Positions 52,212-64,000 of a stretch of 64,000 nucleotides of DNA are shown here, one piece after another. Both the position numbers and the translations under genes were made by a program. The stretch comes from Argopecten irradians (Eukaryota > Mollusca > Bivalvia > Pectinida > Pectinidae): the NCBI RefSeq assembly GCF_041381155.1, contig NC_091137.1:10039765-10103764 (forward strand). Reading direction: 5' to 3'. The notes beneath the pieces were generated by a model. That model ran no database searches. It was not told where the DNA came from and worked only from the letters and a program-made list of their open reading frames with translations. Each line of letters starts with the position of its first letter. Position 1 is the stretch's first letter.

Positions 52212-55200
52212 GGTACAACCATGTAGGTATAACAACCACGTAGGTATAACAACCACGTAGGTATAACAACCACGTAGGTATAACAACCACGTAGGTATAA
52301 CAACCACGTAGGTATAACAACCACGTAGGTATAACAACCACGTAGGTATAACAACCATGTAGGTATAACAACCACGTAGGTATACCAACCACGTAGGTAT
52401 AACAACCACGTAGGTATAACAACCACGTAGGTATAACAACCACGTAGGTATAAACAACCACGTAGGTAAAACAACCACGTAGGTATATAACGTAGGTATA
52501 ACAACCCGTAGGTATAAGTAGGTATAACAACCATGTAGGTATAACAACCATATAACAACCACGTAGGTATAACAACCACGTAGGTATAACAACCACGTAG
52601 GTATAACAACCACGTAGGTATAACAACCACGTAGGTATAACAACCACGTAGGTATAACAACCACGTAGGTATATAACAACCACGTAGGTATAACAACCAC
52701 GTAGGTATAAAACCACGTAGGTATAACAACCACGTAGGTATAACAACCACGTAGGTATAACAACCAAGTAGGTATAACAACCACGTAGGTATAACAACCA
52801 CGTAGGTATAACAACCACGTAGGTTATAACAACCTGTAGGTATAACAACCAAGTAGGTATAACAACCAAATAGTATATAACAACCACGTAGGTATAACAA
52901 CCAAGTAGGTATAAACAACCACGTAGGTATAACAACCACGTAGGTATAACAACCAGCGTAGGTATAACAACCACGTAGGTATAACAACCAAGTAGGTATA
53001 ACAAAACCAAGTAGGTATAACAACCACGCATAGGTATAACAACCACGTAGGTATAACAACCACGTAGGTATAACAACCACGTAGGTATAAACAACCACGT
53101 AGGTATAAACAACCACGTAGGTATAACAACCACGCAGGTATAACAACCACGTAGGTATAACAACCACGCAGGTATAACAACCACGTAGGTATAACAACCA
53201 CGTAGGTATAAACAACCACGTAGGTAATAACAACCACGTAGGTATAACAACCACGTAGGTATAACAACCACGTAGGTATAACAACCACGTAGGTATAACA
53301 ACCACGTAGGTATAACAACCACGTAGGTATAACAACCACGTAGGTATAACAACCACGTAGGTATAACAACCACGTAGGTATAACAACCACGTAGGTATAA
53401 CAACCACGCAGGTATAACAACCACGTAGGTATAACAACCACGTAGGTATAACAACCACGTAGGTATAACAACCACGTAGGTATATAACAACCACGTAGGT
53501 ATAACAACCACGTAGGTATAACAACCACGTAGGTATAACAACCACGTAGGTTATAAACAACCACGTAGGTATAACAACCACGTAGGTATAACAACCACGT
53601 AGGTATAACAACCACGTAGGTATAACAACCACGTAGGTATAACAACCACGTAGGTATAACAACCACGTAGGTATAACAACCACGTAGGTATAACAACCAC
53701 GTAGGTATAACAACCACGTAGGTATAAGACAACCACGTAGGTATAACAACCACACATAGGTAGGTTTAACAACCACGTAGGTATAACAACCACGTAGGTA
53801 TAACAACCACGTAGGTATAACAACCACGTAGGTATAACAACCACGTAGGTATAACAACCACGTAGGTATAACAACCACGTAGGTATAACAACCACGTAGG
53901 TATAACAACCACGCAGGTATAACAACCACGTAGGTATAACAACCACGTAGGTATAACAACCACGTAGGTATAACAACCACGTAGGTATAACAACCACGTA
54001 GGTATAACAACCACGCAGGTATAACAACCACGTAGGTATAACAAACCACGTAGGTATAACAACCACGTAGGTATAACAACCATGTAGGTATATAACAACC
54101 ATGTAGGTATAACAACCACGTAGGTATACCAACCACGTTAGGTATAACAACCACGTAGGTATAAACAACCACGTAGGTAAAACAACCACGTAGGTATAAC
54201 AACCACGTAGGTAAAACAACCACGTAGGTTAATAACGTAGGTATAACAAACCACGTAGGTATACCGTAGGTTCTAACAAACGTAGGTATAACAACCACGT
54301 AGGTATATAACAACCACGTAGGTATAACAACCACGTAGGTATAACAACCACGTAGGTATAACAACCACGTAGGTATAACAACCACGTAGGTATAACAACC
54401 ACGTAGGTATAACAACCACGTAGGTATAACAACCACGTAGGTATAACAACCACGTAGGTATAACAACCACGTAGGTATAACAACCACGTAGGTATAACAA
54501 CCACGTAGGTAATAAACAACCAGTAGTATATAACAACCACGTAGGTATAACCACGTAGGTTATAACAACCACGTTAGGTATAACAACCACGTAGGTATAA
54601 CAACCACGTAGGTATAACAACCACGTAGGTATAACAACCACGTAGGTATAACAACCACGTAGGTATAACAACCACGTAGGTATAACAACCACGTAGGTAT
54701 AACAACCACGTAGGTATAACAACCACGTAGGTATAACAACCACGTAGGTATAACAACCACGTAGGTATAACAACCAAGTAGGTATAACAACCAAGTAGGT
54801 ATAACAACCACGTAGGTATATAACAACCACGTAGGTATAACAAACACCAGTAGGTATAACAACCACGTAGGTATAACAACCACGTAGGTATAACAACCAC
54901 GTAGGTATAACAACCACGTAGGTATAACAACCATTGCAGGTATAACAACCACGTAGGTATAACAACCACGTAGGTATAACAAACCATAACAACCACGTAG
55001 TATAACACGCATGAGGTAATAACAACCACGTAGGTTATATAACAACCACGTAAGGTATAAACACCACGCAGGTATAACAACCACGTAGGTATAACAACCA
55101 CGTAGGTATAACAACCACGTAGGTATAACAACCATGTAGGTATAACAACCACGTAGGTATAACAACCACGTAGGTATAACAACCACGTAGGTATAACAAC

Positions 55201-55576
55201 CACGCAGGTTATAACAACCACGTAGGTATAACAACCCATGCAGGTATAACAACCACGTAGGTATAACAACCACGTAGGTATAACAACCACGTAGGTATAA
55301 CAACCACGTAGGTATAACAACCACGTAGGTATAACAACCACATAGGTATAACAACAACCATGTAGGTATAACAACCACGTAGGTATAACAACCACGTAGG
55401 TATAACAACCACGTAGGTATAACAACCACGTAGGTATAACAACCACGTAGGTATAACAACCACGCAGGTATAACAACCACGTAGGTATAACAACCACATG
55501 CAGGTATAACAACCACGTAGGTATAACAACCACGTAGGTATAACAACCACGTAGGTATAACAACCACGTAGGTATA
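52212..55576. repeat. 17-bp satellite-like array, about 198 copies
   Basis: Unit GTAGGTATAACAACCAC. Variants include CATGTAGG, CACGCAGG and CAAGTAGG units and many one- or two-base indels, some of which recur in blocks (for example at 52441-52560 and 54160-54310), showing segmental duplication inside the array. Since 17 is not a multiple of three and the unit has no stop on the minus strand, very long minus-strand frames arise by chance. Confidence 0.97.
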
Positions 55577-55989
55577 GCATAATGACCATATACACTGTAA
55601 ACACCTTAGTACTACCTATACCAGATGCTTTAGAAGGAATGAGCAGTATTCTTCCAAAATACACCTAATACCTGGTGTCTGTATTTATAGGTGTTAAAAT
55701 ATTATACAGTAAAACTTAGTGACCACCTCTATACACAGTATTAGGACCACCTGATTTAGACCACTCTTACGCTTCTAAATAGCCAATATCTAAATAATTT
55801 GACTTTTTTATAATAAACAACATGTTAGCCCTTGGGTAGTATTTATGGACAGCTAGGTATTCTTGTATATGTTTAGTTTTCAAAGTGCTTTCACAGTACT
55901 ATACACAGGATTAGCGATAGAATTCTATGGATTACACATTTAGTAAAATTATCTTGCATTTAAAACAACTAATTCACATTGCATAACTT
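55577..55989. other. Spacer between arrays, nothing recognised
   Basis: About 410 bp of AT-rich sequence without gene or repeat signal, apart from GTATTAGGACCACCTGATTT-like words. Confidence 0.4.
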
Positions 55990-56353
55990 AAAGATGCTCC
56001 ACCACCGACAGAGCATAAATGATATTTATCATTTGAACAATAATTAGTGTTTAATTGTGTTTACATAAGTCTAATTAACACAAAAAATGATATAAAATAA
56101 GTTATTTTGCCTATTTGGGTCATGCGCAATCAGTACTTCATTCCATATAGGATATAGTGCCACGAAATTTTTTCGGGATGCAAATAATTATTTTTTTTAT
56201 ATTTTTAACTTGAAGTAAAATTAGAAGCTCAAACTTTTAAACGGCGGTAATGGTGTAAAGTAAGTAACTTTTGTAACTGAAGAAAAATACTGAAAGGTCT
56301 GCTGCTGTTTTTGATAGTGAAAAAATACTATTTGTCAGCGGTGGAACATCTTT
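55990..56353. mobile_element. MITE, copy 2 (same family as 5124-5496)
   Basis: Ends AAAGATGCTCCACCACCGAC and GTCAGCGGTGGAACATCTTT. Colinear with copy 1 across its length (shared GTACTTCATTCCATATAGGA, AGAAGCTCAAAC, TTTTTGATAGTGAAAAAATA). Flanked by TAAAG/TTTAA, so the duplication may be TA or TTAA. The 24/33-bp array starts 8 bp after it. Confidence 0.75.
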
Positions 56354-56360
56354 AAATGTT

Positions 56361-57182
56361 ATACCATGAACTTATTTCCATTTAGTACCATAAACTTATT
56401 TACATTTAGTATAATGAACTAATTTACATTTAGTACCATAACCTTATTTACATTTTAGTACCATGAACCTAGTTTCATAAAGTACCATGAACTCCATTAA
56501 GTACCATGAACTTTGTTCCATTTAGTACCATGAACTTTGTTCCATTTAGTACCATGAACTTTGTTCTGTTTAGCACCATGAACTTTGTTCCATTTAGTAC
56601 CATGAACTTTGTTCCGTTTAGTACCATGAACTTTGTTCCATTTAGTACCATGAACTTTGTTCCATTTAGTACCATGGACTTTGTTCCATTTTAGTACCAT
56701 GAACTTTGTTCCATTTAGTACCATGAACTTTGTTCCATTTAGTACCATGAACTTTGTTCCATTATTTCCATTTAGTACCATGAACTTTGTTCCATTATTT
56801 CCATTTAGTACCATGAACTTTGTTCCATTATTTCCATTTAGTACCATGAACTTTGTTCCATTATTTCCATTTAGTACCATGAACTTTGTTCCATTATTTC
56901 CATTTAGTACCATGAACTTTGTTCCATTTAGTACCATGAACTTTGTTCCATTTAGTACCATGAACTTTGTTCCATTTAGTACCATGAACTTTGTTCCATT
57001 ATTTCCATTTAGTACCATGAACTTTGTTCCATTATTTCCATTTAGTACCATGAACTTTGTTCCATTATTTCCATTTAGTACCATGAACTTTGTTCCATTA
57101 TTTCCATTTAGTACCATGAACTTTGTTCCATTATTTCCATTTAGTACCATGAACTTTGTTCCATTTTAGTACCATGAACTTA
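56361..57182. repeat. 24-bp / 33-bp composite tandem array
   Basis: Basic unit ACCATGAACTTTGTTCCATTTAGT of 24 bp (written across two 20-base limits: ACCATGAACTTTGTTCC + ATTTAGT). A longer 33-bp form has an extra 9 bp (ATTATTTCC). The order is several 24s, then five 33s, several 24s, then five 33s, so a block of the array was itself duplicated. Both lengths are multiples of three, which keeps frames open on both strands. Confidence 0.95.
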
Positions 57183-57189
57183 CATATTG

Positions 57190-58225
57190 TTTTTAGCTCA
57201 TCAGCATGGTTGAGGTATTCAGGTAATATAAGATTTATGATGCAGAATTATTTAACTGGCTATAACTGTCACCCACCATTTTATTAGAAAACAAATTATC
57301 AGCCGTACTTTAAGTAAATCTTTTTGCATAAAGGACTTAAACTGTTAATTCAAGTTCAAGATGTTTTACATCAGTCCATTTAGAATGAAGAGTTTGTTTT
57401 GGGGGGATCAAGTGCTTCACAATTGATTAAAGTGAATAAAATGATATTGTTATGTATTTTCTTGTGCTTGAATCCATTGCTACCATGCCTGTTCTACACA
57501 TGAAATCAATACCAAACGTTAGTGATATATACTAGTTTTAGTTTGATGCCTTTTCAATTTATGATATAAGTAGACAAACAGTGTCTTGTACAAGTTGTTA
57601 TGCATGTTTTATTTGTAACATGCCATTGGGTTCACCACAAGTGTAAGTACAAAGATTCTCTTGCTATATCTAGTGTGTTTGAGTATGCAAACAAAACATT
57701 AAAATTTGCTTTATACAAGGCCATGGAACTCGGTTAGGATTATATAAATGTGCTTTACATGTAAACTATATTCATTATGATGTACAATTGTATTAAGTAA
57801 CTGACAATGTCATGTCACAAAAATCATGTTGCTTGTAATTATCTATGTCCATGTGACATTATTGTAAAGGCCAGTGATGTGTTAAAAAAAGAATATTTTT
57901 AGTATTAGAAAATCCGATGGTATTTAGAAAATGAACATAATTATTGTGCTAATTATTTATTACTTGCTTATTACGATTTAAAATTTATTTAAAAAATTTC
58001 ACTGAATTATTTTATTTTCTGGTAAGGGTTTTCATTTTACTTGAATATTGATATTCCATCTCCAAAGCATTCATGGTCTAGATGTTTGACATGAGAATGT
58101 AACACTTGAAGGTATTAAGTAATCCAATGTTGGTTATTGTTTTAACTTCCTCTGCCTACAGCGATGTACACGATTGTAGTTACTGCATCTTTGGTGACAT
58201 CTGTCGGGATAACATGTCAGTGTTC
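57190..58225. other. Spacer before the 44-bp array, nothing recognised
   Basis: About 1 kb of AT-rich DNA without gene or element signal. It ends with CTTCCTCTGCCTACAG, a good splice-acceptor-like sequence, followed by ATGTACACGATTGTAG; no conserved protein follows. Confidence 0.4.
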
Positions 58226-58230
58226 AGCTT

Positions 58231-61200
58231 GTCAAACATGGCAATACAACCTTACAATACCATTGTTACAGGTCACCCAAACATGGCAATACAACCTACA
58301 ATATCATTGGTTACAGGTCACCCAAACATGGCAATACACCCTACAATATCATTGTTACAGATCCCCCAAACATGGCAAATACACCCTATAATATCACTGT
58401 TACAGGTCACCCAAACATGGCAATACACCCTACAATATCACTGTTACAGATCCCCCAAACATGGCAATACACACCTTGCAATATCATTGTTACAGGTCAC
58501 CCAAACATGGCAATACAACCTACAATATCATTGTTTACAGGTCACCCAAACATGGCAATACACCCTACAATATCACTGTTACAGGTCACCCAAACATGGC
58601 AATACACCCTACAATATCACTGTTACAGATCCCCCAAACATGGCAATACACCTTGCAATATCATTGTTACAGGTCACCCAAACATGGCAATACACCCTAC
58701 AATATCACTGTTACAGGTCACCCAAACATGGCAATACAACCTACAATATCACTGTTACAGGTCAGCCAAACATGGCAATACACCCTACAATATCATTGCT
58801 ACAGGTCAGCCAAACATGGCAATACAACCTACAATATCACTGTTTACAGTACATGGTACCAAACATGGCAATACACCTTGCAATTTCATTGTTACAGGTC
58901 AGCCAAACATGGCAATTGCAACCTACAATATCATTGTACAGGTCACCCAAACATGGCAAATACAACCTACAATATCACTGTTACAGGTCACCCAAACATG
59001 GCAATACAACCTACAATATCACTGTTACAGGTCAGCCAAACATGGCAATACAACCTACAATATCACTGTTACAGGTCACCCAAACATGGCAATACACCTA
59101 CAATATCATTGTTACAGGTCAGCCAAACATGGCAATACACCTTGCAATATCATTGTTACAGGTCACCCAAACATGGCAATACAACCTACAATATCACTGT
59201 TACAGGTCACCCAAACATGGCAATACAACCCTACAATATCATTGTTACAGGTCAGCCAAAACATGGCAATACAACCTACAATATCACTGTTACAGGTCAG
59301 CCAAACATGGCAAATACAACCTACAATATCACTGTTACAGGTCACCCAAACATGGCAATACAACCTACAATATCACTGTTACAGGTCACCCAAACATGGC
59401 AATACACCTTACAATATCATTGTTACAGGTCACCCAAACATGGCAATACACCTTGCAATATCATTGTTACAGGTCAGCCAAACATATGGCAATACACCTT
59501 ACAATATCACTGTTACAGGTCAGCCAAACATGGCAATACACCATTGCAATATCATTGTTACAGGTCAGCCAAACATGGCAATACACCCTACAATATCATT
59601 GTTACAGGTCACCCAAACATGGCAATACACCCTACAATATCACTGTTACAGGTCAGCCCAAACATGGCAATACAACCTACAATATCATTGTTACAGGTCA
59701 CCCAAACATGGCAATACACCTTACCTACAATATCACTGTTACAGGTCCCCAAACATGGCAATACACCTTGCAATATCATTGTTACAGGTCCCCAAACATG
59801 GCAATACAACCCTACAATATCACTGTTACAGGTCAGCCAAAACATGGCAATACACCTTACAATATCATTGTTACAGGTCAGCCAAACATGGCAATACAAT
59901 ATCATTGTTACAGGTCACCCAAACATGGCAATACACCTTCAATATCATTGTTACAGGTCAGCCAAACATGGCAATACAACCTACAATATCATTGTTACAG
60001 GTCACCCAAACATGGCAATACAACCTACAATATCACTGTTACAGGTCCCCAAACATGGCAATACACCCTACAATATCATTGTTACAGATCCCCCAAACAT
60101 GGCAAATACAACCTACAATATCATTGTTACAGGTCAGCCAAACATGGGCAATACACCCTACAATATCATTGTTACAGGTCAGCCAAACATGGCAATACAA
60201 CCTACAATATCATTTGTTACAGGTCACCCAAACATGCAATACACCCACAAACATGGCCAAACATGGCAATACACCCTACAATATCATGTGTTACAGGTCA
60301 GCCAAACATGGCAATACACCTACAATATCATTGTTACAGGTCAGCCCAAACATGGCAATACAAACCTACAATATCATTGTTACAGGTCAGCCAAACATGG
60401 CAATACACCCTACAATATCATTGTTACAGGTCAGCCAAACATGGCAATACACCTTACAATATCATTGTTACAGGTCAGCCAAACATGGCAATACACCCTA
60501 CAATATCATTGTTACAGGTCAGCCAAACATGGCAATACACCCTACAATATCACTGTTACAGGTCAGCCAAACATGGCAATACACCCTACAATATCATTGT
60601 TACAGGTCAGCCAAACATGGCAATACACCCTACAATATCATTGTTACAGATCCCCCAAACATGGCAATACACCTACAATATCATTGTTACAGGTCAGCCA
60701 AACATGGCAATACACCCTGCAATATCATTGTTACAGGTCAGACCCAAACATGGCAATACACCCTACAATATCATTGTTACAGGTCAGCCAAACATGGCAA
60801 TACACCCTACAATATCATTGTTACAGGTCAGCCAAACATGGCAATACACCTTACAATATCATTGTTACAGGTCACCCCAAACATGGCAATACACCCTACA
60901 ATATCATTGTTACAGGTCACCCAAACATGGCAATACACCTACAATATCATTGTTACAGGTCACCCAAACATGGCAATACACCCTACAATATCATTGTTAC
61001 AGGTCCCCAAACATGGCAATACACCTACAATATCATTGTTACAGGTCAGCCAAACATGGCAATACACCCTACAATATCATTGTTACAGGTCCCCAAACAT
61101 GGCAATACACCTACAAGTATCATTGTTACAGGTCAGCCAAACATGGCAATACACCCTACAATATCATTGTTACAGGTCAGCCAAACATGGCAATACACCT

Positions 61201-64000
61201 TACAATATCATTGTTACAGGTCCCCCAAACATGGCAATACACCCTACAATATCATTGTTACAGTCAGCCAAACATGGCAATACACCCCTACAATATCATT
61301 GTTACAGGTCAGCCAAACATGGCAATACACCCTACAATATCATTGTTTACAGGTCAGCCAAACATGGCAATACACCCTACAATATCATTGTTACAGGTCA
61401 GCCAAACATGGCAATACACCTACAAATATCACTGTTACAGGTCACCCAAACATGGCAATACACCTACAATATCATTGTTACAGGTCCCCCAAACATGGCA
61501 ATACACCTACAATATCATTGTTACAGATCCCCCAAACATGGCAATACACCCTACAATATCATTGTTACAGGTCAGCCAAACATGGCAATACACCCTACAA
61601 TATCACTGTTACAGGTCCCCAAACATGGCAATACACCCAAACATTGGCAATGGCAATACACCTTACAATATCATTGTTACAGTCAGCCAAACATGGCAAT
61701 ACAACCTTACAATATCATTGTTACAGGTCAGCCAAACATGGCAATACACCCTACAATATCATTGTTACAGGTCACCCAAACATGGCAATACACCCTACAA
61801 TATCATTGTTACAGGTCCCCCAAACATGGCAATACACCCTACAATATCATTGTTACAGGTCAGCCAAACATGGCAAATACACCCTACAATATCATTGTTA
61901 CAGATCCCCCAAACATGGCAATACAACCTACAATATCATCTGTTACAGGTCAGCCAAACATGGCAATACAACCTACAATATACATTGTTACAGGTCACCC
62001 AAACATGGCAATACAACCTACAATATCACTGTTTACAGGTCACCTACAAACATTGTTTACAGGTCCCCAAACATGGCAATACACCCTACAATATCATTGT
62101 TACAGGTCAGCCAAACCCAAACATGGCAATACAACCTACAATATCATTGTTACAGGTCAGCCAAACATGGCAATACAACCCTACAATATCATTGTTACAG
62201 GTCCACCCAAACATGGCAATACACCCTACAATATCACTGTTACAGGTCAGCCAAACATGGCAATACAACCTACAATATCACTGTTACAGGTCCCCCAAAC
62301 ATGGCAATACACCCTACAATATCATTGTTACAGATCCCCCAAACATGGCAATACACCCTACAATATCATTGTTACAGGTCAGCCAAACATGGCAATACAC
62401 CCTACAATATCATTGTTACAGGTCAGCCACATGGCAATACACCCTACAATATCATTGTTACAGGTCAGCCAAACATGGCAATACACCCTACAATATCACT
62501 GTTACAGGTCAGCCAAACATGGCAATACACCCTACAATATCATTGTTACAGATCCCCCAAACATGGCAATACACCCTACAATATCATTGTTACAGGTCAG
62601 CCAAACATGGCAATACACCCTACAATATCATTGTTACAGGTCACCCAAACATGGCAATACACCCTACAATATCACTGTTACAGATCCCCCAAACATGGCA
62701 ATACACCCTACAATATCACTGTTACAGGTCAGCCAAACATGGCAATACACCCTACAATATCATTGTTACAGGTCACCCAAACATGGCAATACACCCTACA
62801 ATATCATTGTTACAGATCCCCAAACATGGCAATACACCCTACAATATCATTGTTACAGATCCCCCAAACATGGCAATACAACCTACAATATCACTGTTAC
62901 AGGTCAGCCAAACATGGCAATACACCCTACAATATCACTGTTACAGGTCAGCCAAACATGGCAATACACCCTACAATATCATTGTTACAGGTCCCCCAAA
63001 CATGGCAATACACCCTACAATATCATTGTTACAGATCCCCCAAACATGGCAATACACCCTACAATATCATTGTTACAGATCCCCCAAACATGGCAATACA
63101 CCCTACAATATCATTGTTACAGGTCAGCCAAACATGGCAATACACCCTACAATATCACTGTTACAGATCCCCCAAATATGCAATACACCCTACAATATCA
63201 CTGTTACAGGTCAGCCAAACATGGCAATACACCCTACAATATCATTGTTACAGGTCAGCCAAACATGGCAATACACCCTACAATATCATTGTTACAGGTC
63301 AGCCAAACATGGCAATACACCCTACAATATCATTGTTACAGGTCACCCAAACATGGCAATACACCCTACAATATCATTGTTACAGGTCACCCAAACATGG
63401 CAATACACCCTACAATATCATTGTTACAGGTCAGCCAAACATGGCAATACACCCTACAATATCATTGTTACAGGTCAGCCAAACATGGCATGGCAATACA
63501 CCCTACAATATCATTGTTACAGGTCAGCCAAACATGGCAATACACCCTACAATATCACTGTTACAGGTCCAGCCAAACATGGCAATACACCCTACAATAT
63601 CATTTGTTACAGGTCAGCCAACATGGCAATACACCCTACAATATCACTGTTACAGGTCAGCCAAACATGGCAATACACCCTACAATATCACTGTTACAGG
63701 TCAGCCAAACATGGCAATACACCCTACAATATCATTGTTACAGGTCCCCCAAACATGGCAATACACCCTACAATATCACTGTTACAGGTCAGCCAAACAT
63801 GGCAATACACCCTACAATATCATTGTTACAGGTCAGCCAAACATGGCAATACACCCTACAATATCATTGTTACAGGTCAGCCAAACATGGCAATACACCC
63901 TACAATATCACTGTTACAGGTCAGCCAAACATGGCAATACACCCTACAATATCACTGTTACAGGTCAGCCAAACATGGCAATACACCTTACAATATCATT
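58231..64000. repeat. 44-bp tandem array, about 131 copies, open at window end
   Basis: Unit TTACAGGTCAGCCAAACATG then GCAATACACCCTACAATATC then ATTG, 44 bp. Three linker variants alternate (GGTCAGCC, GGTCACCC, GATCCCCC), together with ACACC/ACAACC and ATTG/ACTG variants and CTTGCAAT units. The left third is more varied than the right third. The array continues past the window edge. Confidence 0.97.

Noticed and set aside
52126..55664. Long minus-strand open frames (up to 763 codons) rich in YLRGCYTYVVVIPTWLL
   Set aside because: They are produced by a 17-bp repeat without stops; all three frames are open and encode the same peptide in rotation.
56475..57169. Open frames on both strands with MNFVPFST and FMVLNGTK repeats
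   Set aside because: Unit lengths of 24 and 33 are multiples of three and stop-free, so the frames are arithmetic artefacts.
58164..58391. Secreted protein start MYTIVVTASLVTSVG before the 44-bp array
   Set aside because: The frame immediately runs into repeat units and breaks at the first indel; no conserved protein is evident.

Overview
The window looks like AT-rich, repeat-dense chromosomal DNA of an animal, most likely a bivalve mollusc. The grounds are a split SH3BP5-type gene with GT/AG introns, LINE remnants of a kind I associate with bivalve genomes, an element built on 157-bp tandem units whose end hairpins resemble bivalve pearl or non-autonomous Helitron elements, and abundant foldback and MITE sequences. 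The species cannot be told from the sequence alone.

The one convincing host gene is an SH3BP5/SH3BP5L homologue on the + strand. It has seven coding exons between 21167 and 48106, all joining in frame to a 633-residue protein: a coiled-coil Rab11-GEF-type core (exons 1 to 7a) followed by a long Ser/Pro-rich tail in the last exon. Intron 5 is 20.6 kb, because it holds a 51-bp minisatellite, a complete hAT transposon with a second transposon inside it, and a 58-bp minisatellite.

Positions 1-21166 are intergenic and made largely of mobile DNA: a 45-bp tandem array, a Helitron-like tail, LINE fragments on both strands (one minus-strand LINE is split by a MITE and by the 157-bp-unit element), a SINE-like repeat, a 1.1-kb non-autonomous element with 5-bp target duplications, a complete miniature LTR retrotransposon (TRIM) whose LTRs contain a tRNA-like sequence, a decayed piggyBac element with TTAA ends, several foldbacks and one long hairpin.

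The main nested structure is at 26703-40746. A hAT element (15-bp inverted ends, GTCAA duplication) carries a five-exon transposase gene of 753 codons without a stop. Its first exon is interrupted by a 10.5-kb element with about 676-bp terminal inverted repeats and an ATT duplication. Dropping the insert plus one ATT restores the reading frame exactly, immediately before the first presumed catalytic aspartate. The long inverted repeats are studded with same-orientation GTTA words, like transposase-binding arrays. I found no recognisable transposase in the insert's 9.2-kb interior.

Downstream of the gene (48107-64000) are a Mutator-like MITE with a 9-bp duplication, a second copy of the MITE at 5124, and four tandem arrays: 38-bp, 17-bp (3.4 kb), 24/33-bp, and 44-bp (5.8 kb, running off the window end). 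The long open frames inside these arrays are artefacts of repeat length.
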